Positions 49,140 to 61,779 are shown, counted from the stretch's first letter. The stretch: DNA of 64,000 bases from Serratia plymuthica (GCF_018336935.1 NZ_CP068771.1:2728001-2792000); one strand, 5' to 3'. Numbers and translations are program-made. The notes: a model not told the origin generated them from the letters alone.

Positions 49140-49540
49140 TGGGCGCGTTCTCCGCGCTCAGCCAGGCCGGTCATCATTGCAGAACCGATATCTGCACAGA
49201 GACGGCTGGTACGATAACGGTATAGCGCATCGACGGTTTCCTGCGTGCCCGTGTTGACCCGCTGGCGTACCCCGGCATATTGCGCTGCGCCGCTCATCAA
49301 GGCATCGAATTCACGTTTGAATTTTTGATATTTCTCGTTATCCATGCCGCGCATGGCATCCAGTTCGCGCTGGCACTGCTGCATGCGCTCGGCTTCACGC
49401 TGCCGCTTGTCTTGTTCCGCCATTTCTTCTGCGCTGGGCGGCTTACTTAATGTAGAAACAGACCGCTTGGCGGTCTGGCAACCGGTCAGGGTCAACGTCA
49501 GCAAAAGCGCAGCGGTCAAGCAGTGTGCCGTTCGGGTCAT
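49136..49540 (-). CDS. Small lipoprotein coupled to the FKBP-type gene
   Basis: 134 residues starting 'MTRTAHCLTAALLLTLTLTGC', a clear lipoprotein signal with the lipobox LTGC (Cys21). The mature part is helical, charged and Gln/Arg-rich, with two further cysteines (Cys56 and one near 113) that could form a disulfide. AAGGAG lies before the ATG at 49540. It overlaps the coiled-coil FKBP gene by 4 bp, so the two are probably made together and may form an envelope complex. Family not recognised. Confidence 0.8.
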   Translation of the reverse strand: MTRTAHCLTAALLLTLTLTGCQTAKRSVSTLSKPPSAEEMAEQDKRQREAERMQQCQRELDAMRGMDNEKYQKFKREFDALMSGAAQYAGVRQRVNTGTQETVDALYRYRTSRLCADIGSAMMTGLAERGERAQ

Positions 49541-49971
49541 TATCGTTATCTCCTTGTTAAGTCCGTCGTCAACGCGCTCTGCGGCTGCGCGACGGCTATC
49601 CTCAATTGATGCTGTGATGTTCCGGCCATAAGGCAGGTTATGAACAGGTATAAAAATACAGATGCGACGGGAAGCGGCATGAGGCCACTCATTCATCGCA
49701 CCAATACATACCAAAAAATCATTTAATATTATGATATTTAAAGGATTTTAATTCACAAACTTATCAGCAGGGCATAACAAGCGCAAGAAGAGATAGGAGT
49801 CTGGCCGACCGAGGAGCAACGTTGAAACGGGCGTAAAATTTTTACAAGGCATAAAAAAAGCCCCGGCAACACGCCGGGGCCTGGTACTCGCGTAATCGCC
49901 GAAAATTCAGCGACACGCTAAAGGGTCTTACGGCCCGGAAACCGGTTGTCAGAACGCGGTTAGCTGCGTGT
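49541..49971. other. Intergenic region upstream of the lipoprotein-FKBP pair
   Basis: 431 bp. AT-rich near 49710-49760, holding the likely promoter of the pair, then the cutC terminator (49853-49880). No ORF is supported. Confidence 0.55.
49853..49880 (-). terminator. Terminator of cutC
   Basis: On the minus strand GCCCCGGC-GTGTT-GCCGGGGC followed by TTTTTTT, ~90 bp after the cutC stop. Confidence 0.9.
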
Positions 49972-50730
49972 TTATGCGCTTTGCGCCAAAGGATCAACCA
50001 AGGCCAGCGCGTTTTTCATCGCCTCCACCATTTCGCCATCCACGCAATAATGGCTAAATTCATCAAACTCATTGTCTGAACACATGGTCACGCCGGCTTT
50101 GCGATAGCGCATGGTCGAAGGTACCGCGTGGCCCGAAGAGCTGTGCACCTCCTGAATGCCAATATCCACAAACTTGTACAGATTGCTGAGCCTTACGCCG
50201 GCGCCGGCCATAATCACTGGCCCCTGGCTGGCCTGCACCAGATCGCGCAGCAACGGCAGCCCAAGCTCGGCGCTTTGCTGTTGGCCGGAGGTCAGAATCC
50301 GCGCCACGCCCAGTTGCGTCAGTTGTTCAAGTGCCACCATCGGGTTCTGGCACATGTCGAAAGCGCGATGGAAAGTGACCGCCATATTGCCGCTCAACCG
50401 CATGACTTCACGCATACGCGGCAGGTCGATGTGCCCTTCTTCATCCAGCATGCCCACCACGACACCGGAAAAACCCATGTCGCGGATTTGCACGATATCC
50501 TGCTTGATCACGTCGAAATCCACCGCGCCGTAGCAAAAGTCCCCGCCGCGCGGGCGGACGATCGGATGCACCGGGATGGATACCCTGTCGCGCGCCAGGC
50601 GCAGCGTGCCGTAGCTTGGCGTCAAACCGCCCTCGCTCTGGCTGGCGCACAATTCTATGCGATCAGCGCCTGCCCGCTCAGCCGTCAGCGCGCAATCGAC
50701 GCTAAAGCAGCAAACTTCCAATTTAATCAT
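49972..50730 (-). CDS. cutC: CutC family protein
   Basis: 252 residues, TIM-barrel CutC family ('[21 protein letters not shown]', '[12 protein letters not shown]', '[13 protein letters not shown]', '[10 protein letters not shown]'). Originally linked to copper homeostasis in E. coli, though that role is disputed. The ATG at 50730 follows GGGGGTGACA. Divergent from the PatB-type gene. Confidence 0.94.
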   Translation of the reverse strand: MIKLEVCCFSVDCALTAERAGADRIELCASQSEGGLTPSYGTLRLARDRVSIPVHPIVRPRGGDFCYGAVDFDVIKQDIVQIRDMGFSGVVVGMLDEEGHIDLPRMREVMRLSGNMAVTFHRAFDMCQNPMVALEQLTQLGVARILTSGQQQSAELGLPLLRDLVQASQGPVIMAGAGVRLSNLYKFVDIGIQEVHSSSGHAVPSTMRYRKAGVTMCSDNEFDEFSHYCVDGEMVEAMKNALALVDPLAQSA

Positions 50731-50832
50731 TGTCACCCCCAGATGACGGCCAAAATGTGACGGCAGTTTGTTAACTTCAGAATTTCTCGCGTAGGCTCAT
50801 TGATAGACATGAACCGGTTCAGGGTAATAACT

Positions 50833-51984
50833 ATGGCATTCAATTTTGATCAATGGGTAGACCGTAGTCACAGTGGCAGCGTTAAGTGGGATAAATATCG
50901 CGACCGCGACATTATTCCGCTTTGGGTCGCCGACACCGACTTCCGCTCACCGCCCGCGATCATCGACGCATTGCAGCGGCGCGTAGCGCATGGCGTGTTC
51001 GGCTACGGCCATCCATCCCCTGAACTTATTGAGGTTTTTACCCGCCGCATGGTAGAGCGCTATGGCTGGCACATCAAGCCCGAATGGCTGATTTTCCTGC
51101 CCGGTCTGGTTTGCGGGCTCAATCTGTGCGTCCGCGCCTTTACCGCTGAGGGCGAAGGCACTCTGGCGCCGTCGCCCATCTACCCGCCGTTTCGCAAGGC
51201 GGCGAAATTCGCCGGACGCCCGCATCTGCCGGTACCGCTCGCGCTGCACGATAGGCGCTGGTTGCTGGATTTGAACGCGATAGCGGGCCAACTCAACGGC
51301 AGCGAAAAATTGCTGTTGCTGTGCAACCCGCAAAATCCGGGCGGAACCGTCTACCGGCGTGAGGAGTTGTTGCAACAACATGCATTCGCGCGTCGCCATG
51401 ATTTGATCGTATGTTCGGATGAAATTCATTGTGATCTGTTGCTTGAACCGGGCCGTGAACACATCCCCTTTGCCATGCTCAATGAAGACGCAGCCCAACG
51501 CAGCATTACGCTGATGTCGCCATCGAAAACCTTCAATATTGCCGGGCTGGGGGCATCAATGGCGGTGATCCCCAACGCCACCCTTCGTCAAAAACTGGCC
51601 CGGGCGCGCAGCGGCATAGTCCCGGAAGTTGACGTGCTGGCACTGGTTGCCGCGCAAGCTGCCTACCAGGACGGGCAAGACTGGCTGGACGCCCTGTTGG
51701 TTTATCTGCGTGATAACCGCAATTTGGTGACCGAGCGCATTAACGCCATGCCCGGCCTGTTGCTGCACCCGATCGAAGCCACCTATCTGGCCTGGATCGA
51801 TTGCAGCCAACTGGCGACCGACAATCCGCACGCTTTCTTCGAACGGGCCGGGGTAGGCTTAAGTGCGGGCCTGGATTTCGGCGATCGCCGTTTTGTACGC
51901 CTGAATTTCGGCTGCCGGCGCGAACTGCTCGCGCAGGCGCTGGATCGCATGAGGCTGGCCACCCAAGCGCTGATGTCCGGTTAG
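50833..51984 (+). CDS. MalY/PatB-type aminotransferase / C-S lyase
   Basis: 383 residues, fold-type I PLP enzyme of the MalY/PatB group. Start 'MAFNFDQWVDRSHSGSVKWDKY' and 'PLWVADTDFRSPPAI' are typical, as is the PLP lysine Lys232 in 'SPSKTFNIAGLG'. Such enzymes cleave cystathionine-like thioethers to a thiol, pyruvate and ammonia. The ATG at 50833 is preferred over an in-frame start at 50800. Its stop overlaps the yecM stop by 3-4 bp on the opposite strand. Confidence 0.88.
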   Translation: MAFNFDQWVDRSHSGSVKWDKYRDRDIIPLWVADTDFRSPPAIIDALQRRVAHGVFGYGHPSPELIEVFTRRMVERYGWHIKPEWLIFLPGLVCGLNLCVRAFTAEGEGTLAPSPIYPPFRKAAKFAGRPHLPVPLALHDRRWLLDLNAIAGQLNGSEKLLLLCNPQNPGGTVYRREELLQQHAFARRHDLIVCSDEIHCDLLLEPGREHIPFAMLNEDAAQRSITLMSPSKTFNIAGLGASMAVIPNATLRQKLARARSGIVPEVDVLALVAAQAAYQDGQDWLDALLVYLRDNRNLVTERINAMPGLLLHPIEATYLAWIDCSQLATDNPHAFFERAGVGLSAGLDFGDRRFVRLNFGCRRELLAQALDRMRLATQALMSG

Positions 51985-52544
51985 GCTTGCTCGCTGGCGA
52001 CGATTTCCCGGATGGAATAAGGGTGAAACTTAATCGTTACGCTGCCGTCGGTGATCGCCAACGTCGGGTTCGGCAATCGCTCGCCCTCACCCTGCGGAGA
52101 GCTCTGTTTCAATTTGATCCCCGGCGCCAACAGCGCCTCGTCGGGCAAATGGCTCAGAGCTCGCGCATACAGCGATGCAGGATCGCCGCTGAGCACCAGT
52201 TCCACATGTTCCCATCCCTCGTGCGGGTAGCGCTTGTCCCCCGGGTAAGGCAATTCCACGCAATCAATTGACCACGGCCCTACCTGCAGCGGCTGCTGTA
52301 GGTCAAACAGGCAAATCGGGCGACCGTTGATCGCCGCTTCAGACAACAACGAACCGCATTGCAGCAACCCCTGCCGCCAGCGTTCAGCGGTGGTGTTCTG
52401 GTGGCAACGCACCGAAATGTGATCCGCACTGAACTGCGACAAATCCAGATGCAGTTTTTCCGCAAACCGGCTCAACGCCTGTTCGAAACGCGGCAGATCC
52501 AGCGCTAAGTCATTAAGCTCGGCAATGGCCAGGAAAGTCGTCAT
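51981..52544 (-). CDS. yecM: VOC-superfamily protein YecM
   Basis: 187 residues with the YecM signature ('LHLDLSQFSADHISVRCHQNTTAERWR', 'WSIDCVELPYPGDKRYPHEGWEHVELV'). It has a metal-binding vicinal-oxygen-chelate fold in the E. coli structure; enzymatic role unknown. Next to argS in E. coli as well. Confidence 0.93.
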   Translation of the reverse strand: MTTFLAIAELNDLALDLPRFEQALSRFAEKLHLDLSQFSADHISVRCHQNTTAERWRQGLLQCGSLLSEAAINGRPICLFDLQQPLQVGPWSIDCVELPYPGDKRYPHEGWEHVELVLSGDPASLYARALSHLPDEALLAPGIKLKQSSPQGEGERLPNPTLAITDGSVTIKFHPYSIREIVASEQA

Positions 52545-53461
52545 AAGGTCCTCGAAACAACGGAAAGCAAATTCAGGGGGTAATTTACACGGCTGGCGCG
52601 CAGCTATCCACGTTTTGCCCAGGGAAATGTAATATTTATGTCCTCTGCATTACCGTTGCGTAAAATATTTTGACTAATTTTGATACAGAGCACAAAAGAA
52701 CAAGCCTCGGCAGATTTATTAATAACAGGTTTAAACCCCGGTTGAATTAATTAAAATTAAGAATATTCGTAACGAAATATAGCTTTTTCTTATGACAGAT
52801 ACATTTGAGAAACTATTAACTTAACAAGCCGCATCGAGTTCAAAAAACGGATCATTGACGCTCGATAGCCTGGCCTACAAACCTCAGCGTTAACAGTATA
52901 ATGCAATAACATTACAGTGAAAACTGAAGGTCACATTACTGTTTTCATTGACTTTACTTCTAAAGAACACTGAGACTTATCTTAAAGGACGCTTTAATAA
53001 TTGCTTATAAAAACCAATTAAGCTACTTTGGGTAAAATCAAAACTTGAGATAATATCTATGTTTCTTTTAATCATATCATTGCTGTTGGTCGTTATTGCC
53101 GCGTACGCGATATACCGCCATTTCAAATCACGTCGCGTTAACACTCTGGACTCTCGACGTCATAACAAAAAGCATTAGATCTGCTTATTTCGTTTCCTTC
53201 TCGCCTATTCCTTTTCGCTCATCTTGCCCTTCTTGTACCGCCCCCGCCCTTTGAAATACACGCTATCTTTGTCAGGCGGGCATTTTCAAACCTGTACTTT
53301 CGCCTTCCCCCCGGCGCCAACTGCTGACGTAACACATCAGATCGGTTACAATTACAGGCTGTTTTGTGGTGGGCTGCCGTCTCGACGCGCAGCCAGAAAA
53401 CCACCTTTGAATCCCGCAGGGGCATGGCATACGGCCCCTCGTTCGTCATTAAGGTAACCCG
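52545..53461. other. AT-rich gap between yecM and argS
   Basis: 917 bp. The part from about 52610 to 53060 is clearly AT-richer than the neighbourhood, with no long ORF. A 39-codon frame at 53059-53178 is the only supported gene. The end is the argS leader ('attaaggtaacccg'). Confidence 0.6.
53059..53178 (+). CDS. Candidate 39-residue membrane peptide
   Basis: ATG at 53059, TAG at 53176-53178. The first ~20 residues are one hydrophobic helix (Met-Phe-Leu-Leu-Ile-Ile-Ser-Leu-Leu-Leu-Val-Val-Ile-Ala-Ala-Tyr-Ala-Ile-Tyr); the tail is strongly basic with His/Lys/Arg. This suggests a small inner-membrane protein with the tail in the cytoplasm. The ribosome binding site is weak (GAG at -13). No family recognised. 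Confidence 0.5.
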   Translation: MFLLIISLLLVVIAAYAIYRHFKSRRVNTLDSRRHNKKH

Positions 53462-55192
53462 GTGAATATTCAGGTTCTTCTGTCAGATAAAGTCAGCCAG
53501 GCGCTGATTGCCGCAGGCGCGCCAGCCGATTGCGAAGCGCAGGTCCGTCAGTCAGCAAAAGCACAATTCGGCGACTATCAGGCCAACGGCGTGATGTCCG
53601 TAGCCAAGAAACTCGGCATGCCACCACGCCAGTTGGCGGAAAAAGTGGTACAGCTGCTTGATCTCGGCGACATCGCCAGCAAAGTAGAAATCGCCGGCCC
53701 CGGCTTTATTAATATCTTCCTGAATGGCGAATGGGTTGCGCAGCAGGTCGATCAGGTGCTGAATGCGCCAAAGCTTGGCATTGCTCCGGTTAAACAACAA
53801 ACCATCGTCATCGACTACTCCGCGCCTAACGTGGCGAAAGAGATGCACGTCGGCCACCTGCGTTCGACCATTATCGGCGACGCCGCCGCACGTACTCAGG
53901 AATTCCTGGGGCATAAAGTGATCCGCGCCAACCACGTCGGCGATTGGGGCACCCAGTTCGGCATGTTGATTGCCTACCTGGAAAAAATGCAGAATGAAAA
54001 TGCCAGCGACATGGGCCTGTCCGATCTGGAACAGTTCTATCGTGAAGCGAAGAAACACTACGACGAAGACGCTGATTTCGCCGAACGCGCCCGCGCCTAC
54101 GTGGTGAAATTGCAGGGTGGCGATCAATACTGTCTGAAGATGTGGCGTAAACTGGTCGACATCACCATGGCGCAAAACCAGCTCACCTATAACCGCCTGA
54201 ATGTCACCCTGACCGAAGACGACGTAATGGGCGAGAGCCTGTATAACGCGATGCTGCCGGGTATCGTCGCCGATCTGAAAGCCAAGGGGCTGGCGGTGGA
54301 AAGCGAAGGCGCCACCGTGGTATTTCTCGACGAATACCAGAATAAAGACGGCGAACCCATGGGCGTCATCATCCAGAAGAAGGATGGCGGCTACCTCTAC
54401 ACCACCACCGATATCGCTTGCGCCAAATACCGCTACGAAACCCTGGGCGCAGACCGCGTGCTGTACTACATCGATTCCCGCCAGCACCAGCATCTGATGC
54501 AGGCATGGACCATCGTGCGTAAAGCCGGTTACATCCCGGATTCCCTCTCGCTGGAACACCACATGTTCGGCATGATGCTGGGCAAAGACGGCAAGCCGTT
54601 CAAAACCCGTGCGGGCGGCACCGTGAGGCTGTCCGATCTGCTGGATGAAGCTATCGATCGCGCCGGCAAACTGATTGCCGAGAAAAACCCGGATATGCCG
54701 GCAGAAGAAATGCAGCACCTGGCGAACGTGGTCGGTATCGGCGCGGTTAAATACGCCGATCTGTCAAAAAGCCGCACGACCGACTATGTCTTCGACTGGG
54801 ACAACATGCTGGCGTTTGAGGGCAACACCGCCCCTTATATGCAATATGCCTATACCCGCGTGGCCTCGGTATTCAAGCGTGCAGGTCTCGATGAGAGCAA
54901 CCTGACGCTGCCGCTGGTGATGAGCGAAGAACGCGAGATTGCGCTGGCGACCCGTTTGCTGCAATTTGAAGAAGTTATCACCACGGTGGCACGCGATGGC
55001 ACGCCGCACGTGATGTGTACTTACCTGTACGACCTGGCAGGCCTGTTCTCCGGCTTCTACGAACATTGCCAAATCCTGAATGCAGACAGTGAAGAAGCGC
55101 GCCAAAGCCGCCTGAAACTGGCATTGCTGACCGCCAGAACGCTGAAAACCGGTCTGGATACGCTGGGCATCGACACCGTCGAGCGCATGTAA
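53462..55192 (+). CDS. argS: Arginine-tRNA ligase
   Basis: Charges tRNA-Arg. 576 residues; class I synthetase with the HIGH-type '[17 protein letters not shown]' near residue 125 and C-terminal anticodon-binding domain ending '[10 protein letters not shown]'. Starts at a GTG (53462), as in E. coli, with AAGG upstream. Confidence 0.98.
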   Translation: MNIQVLLSDKVSQALIAAGAPADCEAQVRQSAKAQFGDYQANGVMSVAKKLGMPPRQLAEKVVQLLDLGDIASKVEIAGPGFINIFLNGEWVAQQVDQVLNAPKLGIAPVKQQTIVIDYSAPNVAKEMHVGHLRSTIIGDAAARTQEFLGHKVIRANHVGDWGTQFGMLIAYLEKMQNENASDMGLSDLEQFYREAKKHYDEDADFAERARAYVVKLQGGDQYCLKMWRKLVDITMAQNQLTYNRLNVTLTEDDVMGESLYNAMLPGIVADLKAKGLAVESEGATVVFLDEYQNKDGEPMGVIIQKKDGGYLYTTTDIACAKYRYETLGADRVLYYIDSRQHQHLMQAWTIVRKAGYIPDSLSLEHHMFGMMLGKDGKPFKTRAGGTVRLSDLLDEAIDRAGKLIAEKNPDMPAEEMQHLANVVGIGAVKYADLSKSRTTDYVFDWDNMLAFEGNTAPYMQYAYTRVASVFKRAGLDESNLTLPLVMSEEREIALATRLLQFEEVITTVARDGTPHVMCTYLYDLAGLFSGFYEHCQILNADSEEARQSRLKLALLTARTLKTGLDTLGIDTVERM

Positions 55193-55212
55193 TTCAAAGT
55201 TTGAAAACGAGA

Positions 55213-55240
55213 AAGGGTCGCCGAGGCGACCCTTTTTTTT
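55213..55240 (+). terminator. Terminator of argS
   Basis: AAGGGTCGCC-GA-GGCGACCC followed by eight T. Between argS and the converging murJ. Confidence 0.92.
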
Positions 55241-55267
55241 GCTCAATGGCTGCCGGGAATCCCCCGT

Positions 55268-56803
55268 TTATGCCACCCGGCGCGCGAAGTCCCGTGGGCG
55301 GAAGCCCAAACCCGCCAACACGCCGAAGTAGGCGACCACGCCGGCGGCCACCACCACCGCGAGTCGCAGCAGGCGCTCCAGCATGTTGCCCTGATCCCAG
55401 GCCGGCATCAGCCACATCACGCCCACCAACACCACTGACATCACGATTACCGCAATCACCAGTTTGGTGAGGAACGTTGCCCAGCCCGGCTGCGGGTGGA
55501 AAATTTTCTGCTTACGCAACTGCCAATATAGCAAAGAGGCGTTAAGGCAAGCCCCCAGCCCAATCGACAGCGAAAGGCCGGCATGCTTTAGGGGGCCGAT
55601 AAACATCAGATTCATCACCTGCGTCATGACCAGCGTGATAATGGCGATTTTCACCGGCGTTTTGATGTCCTGTCGCGAATAGAAGCCCGGCGCCAATACT
55701 TTCACCACGATCAATCCCATCAAGCCTACCGAGTACGCCACCAGCGCACGCTGGGTCATGGCCGCATCAAAGGCATTGAACTTGCCGTACTGGAACAGCG
55801 ATACGGTCAAGGGCTTGGCCAGGATCCCCAGGGCAATGGCGCTCGGCAGCGCCAGCAGGAAGCACAGGCGCAGTCCCCAATCCATCAGGCGCGAATACTC
55901 ATCGTGGTTACCGCTGGAAAAGCTCCTGGCCAGCGACGGCAACAGAATGGTACCCAACGCCACGCCCAGCACGCCGGAAGGAAACTCCATCAGACGATCG
56001 GCATAGTACATCCAGGATACCGAGCCCGAGACCAGGAACGAGGCGAAAATGGTATTGATAATCAGCGAGATCTGGCTTACCGAAACGCCAAAGATCGCCG
56101 GCCCCATTTGGCGCATCACACGCCATACGCCGGCATCGCCCAGCTTGAGGCGCGGCAATACCAGCATACCGATCTTTTTCAGATGCGGAAGCTGGTAGCC
56201 CAATTGCAGCACGCCCCCCACAACCACCGCCCAGGCCAACGCCAGCACCGGTGGGTTGAAATAAGGCGCGGCAAACAGCGCAAAGCCGATCATGCTGACG
56301 TTCAACAACGTCGGCGCAAAAGCCGGGATCGAAAAACGGTTCCAGGTATTGAGGATCGAACCCACCAGCGAGGCCAGTGAAATCAGCAGAATATAAGGGA
56401 AAGTAATGCGCAGCAGCGACGACGTCAGCGCGAACTTGTCCGGCGAATCAACGAAGCCCGGCGCGGTAATGTAGATCACCCAAGGGGCAGCCAGCATCCC
56501 CAATACGGTGACCACCGCCAGCACCAGCGTGAGCAAGCCGGAAACGTAGGCGATGAAAGTCCGAGTCGCCTCCTCACCCTGCTGAGTTTTATATTCGGCC
56601 AGGATCGGTACAAAGGCCTGAGAAAATGCGCCTTCGGCAAAAATACGGCGCAGCAGGTTGGGCAGTTTGAACGCCACGAAGAAGGCATCCGTCGCCATAC
56701 CGGCACCGAACACGCGCGCCACTATGGCGTCACGGGCAAAGCCCAGCACCCGTGAAAACATCGTCATAGAGCTCACGGCGGCCAGTGATTTTAGTAGGTT
56801 CAT
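55268..56803 (-). CDS. murJ: Lipid II flippase MurJ (MviN)
   Basis: 511 residues with 14 membrane helices; moves lipid II to the outer face of the inner membrane. Conserved '[19 protein letters not shown]', '[23 protein letters not shown]' and '[19 protein letters not shown]' are clear. In E. coli it neighbours mviM, yceH and rimJ, as here. Confidence 0.97.
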   Translation of the reverse strand: MNLLKSLAAVSSMTMFSRVLGFARDAIVARVFGAGMATDAFFVAFKLPNLLRRIFAEGAFSQAFVPILAEYKTQQGEEATRTFIAYVSGLLTLVLAVVTVLGMLAAPWVIYITAPGFVDSPDKFALTSSLLRITFPYILLISLASLVGSILNTWNRFSIPAFAPTLLNVSMIGFALFAAPYFNPPVLALAWAVVVGGVLQLGYQLPHLKKIGMLVLPRLKLGDAGVWRVMRQMGPAIFGVSVSQISLIINTIFASFLVSGSVSWMYYADRLMEFPSGVLGVALGTILLPSLARSFSSGNHDEYSRLMDWGLRLCFLLALPSAIALGILAKPLTVSLFQYGKFNAFDAAMTQRALVAYSVGLMGLIVVKVLAPGFYSRQDIKTPVKIAIITLVMTQVMNLMFIGPLKHAGLSLSIGLGACLNASLLYWQLRKQKIFHPQPGWATFLTKLVIAVIVMSVVLVGVMWLMPAWDQGNMLERLLRLAVVVAAGVVAYFGVLAGLGFRPRDFARRVA

Positions 56804-56967
56804 GTGGTTGTCTGATGTGTCCCGTAAATGTCGACGCCTGCATCAGCAGGCGTCCGTAAAACTAGCGGATAAGTTTACGCATCCACAGCAGAATAGCTAC
56901 CGCCATATGTTACATAGAGTTATGGGCACATCCCGCAACAGCGCGTGCGCCACGCGAGGGCATCGCC

Positions 56968-57888
56968 TTACAAACCGGCATCCTGCAGCAGGCGCTCGAT
57001 CACCCGTTGCGCGGCGATGGCCTGTTCCCCGGCCGTTTCCGGCACGGTCTGGTTGCTGACAGACGAGATAAAATGCCGGATGGCACCGTCAAAACCGCGC
57101 TGCGCCAGGGTGGTTTGCCAACCGGCCACCGGCTGCTCCAGCACGCCCTGCGGATCTTCCCGCAACCATTGCCGCATATCGTTCACCTGATACACGGCGC
57201 CCTCGGTCACCGCCTGCACGCTTTCGCGCTGGCTGCCGGCCCGGCGATGCATGCTGGTGGTCACCAGCGTTTCGCCACAGGCAAAGTGGTGTTCGGCATA
57301 CAGCAATTCACCGGCGTCTGTAACGCGCAGGCTGCCGCTGAGTAACTGCCCCTCACTTCCCCCCAACCACAGCGCGGTATCGACCACGTGCAAATAATCG
57401 TCCAACAAGGTAAAACGCAGGCCGTTTGGCCCGACGCTGTCGGCCCGGTGCTTATCCATGCGAATCGACGCCGGCCATTGCATTTCCTGTTTCAACTGGC
57501 GGTACACAGGGGCAAAACGGCGGTTAAAACCCACCATCAGCGTTTTGCGCTGCTTCTCAGCCAGGGCGATCAACTGTTCGCCCTGATCCAGGGTCTCCGC
57601 CAGCGGTTTATCGACATAAACATGCACGCCATGACGCAGCAGTTCGCTTATCACCTGAAAATGGCTGGCGGTGCTGCTGTGAACAAATACCGCGTCACAC
57701 TGTTGCGCCAGGCTATCCAGGCTGGAAAAACAGGCCATGCGGTAGCTGTCGCATATCGGCTGCGCTTTTTGCCGGTTAGGGGAAAATCCGCCGACCAGCG
57801 TCCAATCCGCTGCCTGAGAGAGGATCGGCAGATAGGCTTTTTGCGCGATGCCGCCCAGCCCCACGACGCCAACGCGTAATTTAGTCAT
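56968..57888 (-). CDS. mviM: Gfo/Idh/MocA-family oxidoreductase MviM
   Basis: 306 residues with an N-terminal Rossmann motif ('[16 protein letters not shown]') and 'VYVDKPLAE', the conserved EKP-like loop of the family. Substrate unknown. It overlaps the end of yceH by 8 bp. Confidence 0.94.
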   Translation of the reverse strand: MTKLRVGVVGLGGIAQKAYLPILSQAADWTLVGGFSPNRQKAQPICDSYRMACFSSLDSLAQQCDAVFVHSSTASHFQVISELLRHGVHVYVDKPLAETLDQGEQLIALAEKQRKTLMVGFNRRFAPVYRQLKQEMQWPASIRMDKHRADSVGPNGLRFTLLDDYLHVVDTALWLGGSEGQLLSGSLRVTDAGELLYAEHHFACGETLVTTSMHRRAGSQRESVQAVTEGAVYQVNDMRQWLREDPQGVLEQPVAGWQTTLAQRGFDGAIRHFISSVSNQTVPETAGEQAIAAQRVIERLLQDAGL

Positions 57889-58525
57889 GCTGCCCCCGAG
57901 CCAGTAACGCCTGCAACTGCTGTTTCAATTCTGCGACTTCGCTTTCCAGCACGCTGACGCGTTCACTCAATCCAGCGTCATCGCTCGCCACAACCTCCGC
58001 CGCCGCCTCATCAATCGGGCCACTGAACAGATGCATAAAGCGGCTTTCGCGCTTGCCCGGCTCCCGCGCCAAACGCACGACAAACGGCCCATCCTCGCGG
58101 GCGCTCAACTGCTGCAGCACCAGCTCCACTTCAGAAACATCGCTGAATTCATGCAGGCGGTTGGTACGGGTACGCAATTCCCCGGGGGTTTGCGCGCCGC
58201 GCAGCAACAGGGTGGCTATTACCGCCAGTTCGGCGGCAGACAGTTTCAGTTGCCCGAATTCCGAATTGCAAAAACGGTGCTCATACTTGACTACCCGATT
58301 ACCGAAGCCGCTCAGCGTTCGCAAAAAATGTTTTTTTAACAGCAGGTCGAGAACTTGCTGCACTTCGCTTTCCGTCAGATCCATCACCGGTTCGCGATTG
58401 GTTTTCTGGTTGCACGCCAGGGCGATCCCATTCAGGGAGAGAGGATACTGGTCCGGAGTGGTTACCTGTTTTTCCAACAGGCAACCAATCACTCTGGCTT
58501 CTTTAGCGCTTAATTCATATTTCAT
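57881..58525 (-). CDS. yceH: YceH (UPF0502) protein
   Basis: 214 residues, two winged-helix-like domains ('[23 protein letters not shown]'-type start, '[22 protein letters not shown]') and a C-terminal coiled-coil heptad ('[20 protein letters not shown]'). Function unknown. The ATG at 58525 matches E. coli; an alternative at 58537 overlaps the rimJ stop (ATGA) but has no binding site. Confidence 0.92.
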   Translation of the reverse strand: MKYELSAKEARVIGCLLEKQVTTPDQYPLSLNGIALACNQKTNREPVMDLTESEVQQVLDLLLKKHFLRTLSGFGNRVVKYEHRFCNSEFGQLKLSAAELAVIATLLLRGAQTPGELRTRTNRLHEFSDVSEVELVLQQLSAREDGPFVVRLAREPGKRESRFMHLFSGPIDEAAAEVVASDDAGLSERVSVLESEVAELKQQLQALLARGQHD

Positions 58526-58533
58526 TTTTGGTC

Positions 58534-59118
58534 TCATCGTGGCGGTAGCCATTCTTTATTGGTGAATGCCGTCAGGACGTGATCCTGCCATTGCCCGTCG
58601 ATCAGCAGATAATCCTTGGCATAACCTTCGCGTTCAAATCCCAGACGAGTGAGCAGCGCGCCGCTGCGCTGATTGTGCGGCATATAGTTGGCCATAATGC
58701 GGTGCATGCGCTGTTGACGCAGCATATAGCGGATCGCAGACTGCAGGGCTTCATACATCAGGCCCTGCCCTTGCCACTTTTCAGCCAACGAATAGCCGAG
58801 AAAACAGGCATGAAACGAACCGCGCAGTACGTTGCTGAAATTCGCCACGCCCCGCACTTCATTTTCTTCCGGATCGAGCAGGATAAAATAGTAAGCGCTG
58901 CCCTGCTTTTGCATTTCAGTGATCATCCCCAGCCGCGCCTGCCAGCCGGAAGGATAACAATGGCTTTCATCCCGCACCGGCTCCCAAGGCTTCAGGAACG
59001 CCCGGTTCTCGGCATAGTATTCCGCCAGACGGTAAGCATCGCGTTCATGAACCAGACGCACGACCTGTCGGTCGGTGATGAGACGTACTTTTGGTGATGC
59101 AGAGCGGTAGCCGAACAT
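58534..59118 (-). CDS. rimJ: Ribosomal protein S5 N-acetyltransferase RimJ
   Basis: 194 residues, GNAT fold ('[44 protein letters not shown]'-type start; '[17 protein letters not shown]' is the acetyl-CoA loop). Acetylates the N-terminus of ribosomal protein S5. Start taken at the second of two ATGs, 6 bases after GGGGGA. Confidence 0.95.
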   Translation of the reverse strand: MFGYRSASPKVRLITDRQVVRLVHERDAYRLAEYYAENRAFLKPWEPVRDESHCYPSGWQARLGMITEMQKQGSAYYFILLDPEENEVRGVANFSNVLRGSFHACFLGYSLAEKWQGQGLMYEALQSAIRYMLRQQRMHRIMANYMPHNQRSGALLTRLGFEREGYAKDYLLIDGQWQDHVLTAFTNKEWLPPR

Positions 59119-60669
<1,551 letters not shown>

Positions 60670-60754
60670 GTTTTTTCTCTAAGTTGCCAGAAAATCAGCC
60701 GAATTTCCCAGAACTGCTATCCTGATAGTAAAACGGGAACAGGAGAAGTTGGCA

Positions 60755-61003
60755 ATGACAGATGAAGAAAAATTACCGCAACTACTGGAACACATGGTAC
60801 TTAACTTGCGCATGATCTACGCGCGCTCAACGTTGGTAGAAAAAGCTCTTGCTCATATCATTGCTGAAAATGCCACTCTGAAGAGTGACATCATCAAGCA
60901 GTTGCAGATAGTCAACGCCGCCAACGACCGCGATAAAATCGATTTGGAAGAGGCGCGTACGCACCTGATAGACGTCATCAACTCAGTGCCGGCCAAAAAA
61001 TAA
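60755..61003 (+). CDS. Unknown 82-residue helical protein
   Basis: AGGAG lies 9 bases before the ATG, so it is likely translated. The protein is charged and helical ('TDEEKLPQLLEHMVLNLRMIYARSTLVEKALAHIIAENATLKSDIIKQL'-type heptads) and probably forms a coiled coil. No signal peptide or membrane segment. I do not recognise a family. It is between mdtH and grxB. Confidence 0.75.
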   Translation: MTDEEKLPQLLEHMVLNLRMIYARSTLVEKALAHIIAENATLKSDIIKQLQIVNAANDRDKIDLEEARTHLIDVINSVPAKK

Positions 61004-61131
61004 TCTCTGCGATGGCCCGTACGTAATGCACGGGCCACGCCACAATAACGCACCTTCCAACACAACTCTTCGCGACAGCCTCAGTATGCTGTGCTAACTA
61101 TTGCTGTTCAAACCTGACAACCGGAGCAAGC

Positions 61132-61779
61132 ATGAAACTGTTTATCTACGATCATTGCCCATTCTGCGTTAAAGCCCGCATGATTTTCGGTCTGAAAAAT
61201 CTGCCCGTCCGACTCGTCACCTTGCTGAACGATGATGAAGCCACGCCCATCAGCATGATTGGCAAGAAAATGGCGCCCATTCTGCAAAAAGACGATGGCA
61301 GCTACCTGCCGGAAAGCATGGATATCGTGCGCTACATCGATAACCTCGACGGCCGGCCGCTGCTGACCGGCAAAACCAACCCGGCCATCGCCGACTGGCT
61401 GCAACGGGTCGGTACTTACTCCGCAAAACTACTGCTGCCGCGCATTGCCAATGCCGATTTCGAAGAGTTCGCCACTGACAGCGCGCGCCAATACTTTGTC
61501 CACAAGAAACAGGCCGCGATCGGTGATTTTGCCGAACACCTGGCCAACAGCGCCGATCTCATTGCCGAGTTGGAGATCGACCTCCAGGCGCTTTCCAGCC
61601 TGATTGTCGCCCCCGATGCGGTAAATGGCACCTTGTCGGAAGATGATATTCAACTGTTTCCGCTGCTGCGTTCCCTGTCGATCGTCGCCGGGGTTACGCT
61701 GCCGGAAAACGTTGAGGCCTACCGCAACCGTATGGCGCAACGCAGTGATGTTCCGCTGCTGCTCGATATGGAACAGTGA
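61132..61779 (+). CDS. grxB: Glutaredoxin 2
   Basis: 215-residue GST-like glutaredoxin with active site Cys9-Pro-Phe-Cys12 ('YDHCPFCVKARMIFGLKN'). Reduces mixed disulfides with glutathione and is the main glutaredoxin activity in stationary E. coli. CGGAG upstream. Confidence 0.97.
   Translation: MKLFIYDHCPFCVKARMIFGLKNLPVRLVTLLNDDEATPISMIGKKMAPILQKDDGSYLPESMDIVRYIDNLDGRPLLTGKTNPAIADWLQRVGTYSAKLLLPRIANADFEEFATDSARQYFVHKKQAAIGDFAEHLANSADLIAELEIDLQALSSLIVAPDAVNGTLSEDDIQLFPLLRSLSIVAGVTLPENVEAYRNRMAQRSDVPLLLDMEQ

Noticed and set aside
53552..54718. 388-codon open frame opposite argS
   Set aside because: Antisense shadow of a conserved synthetase; no start signal.
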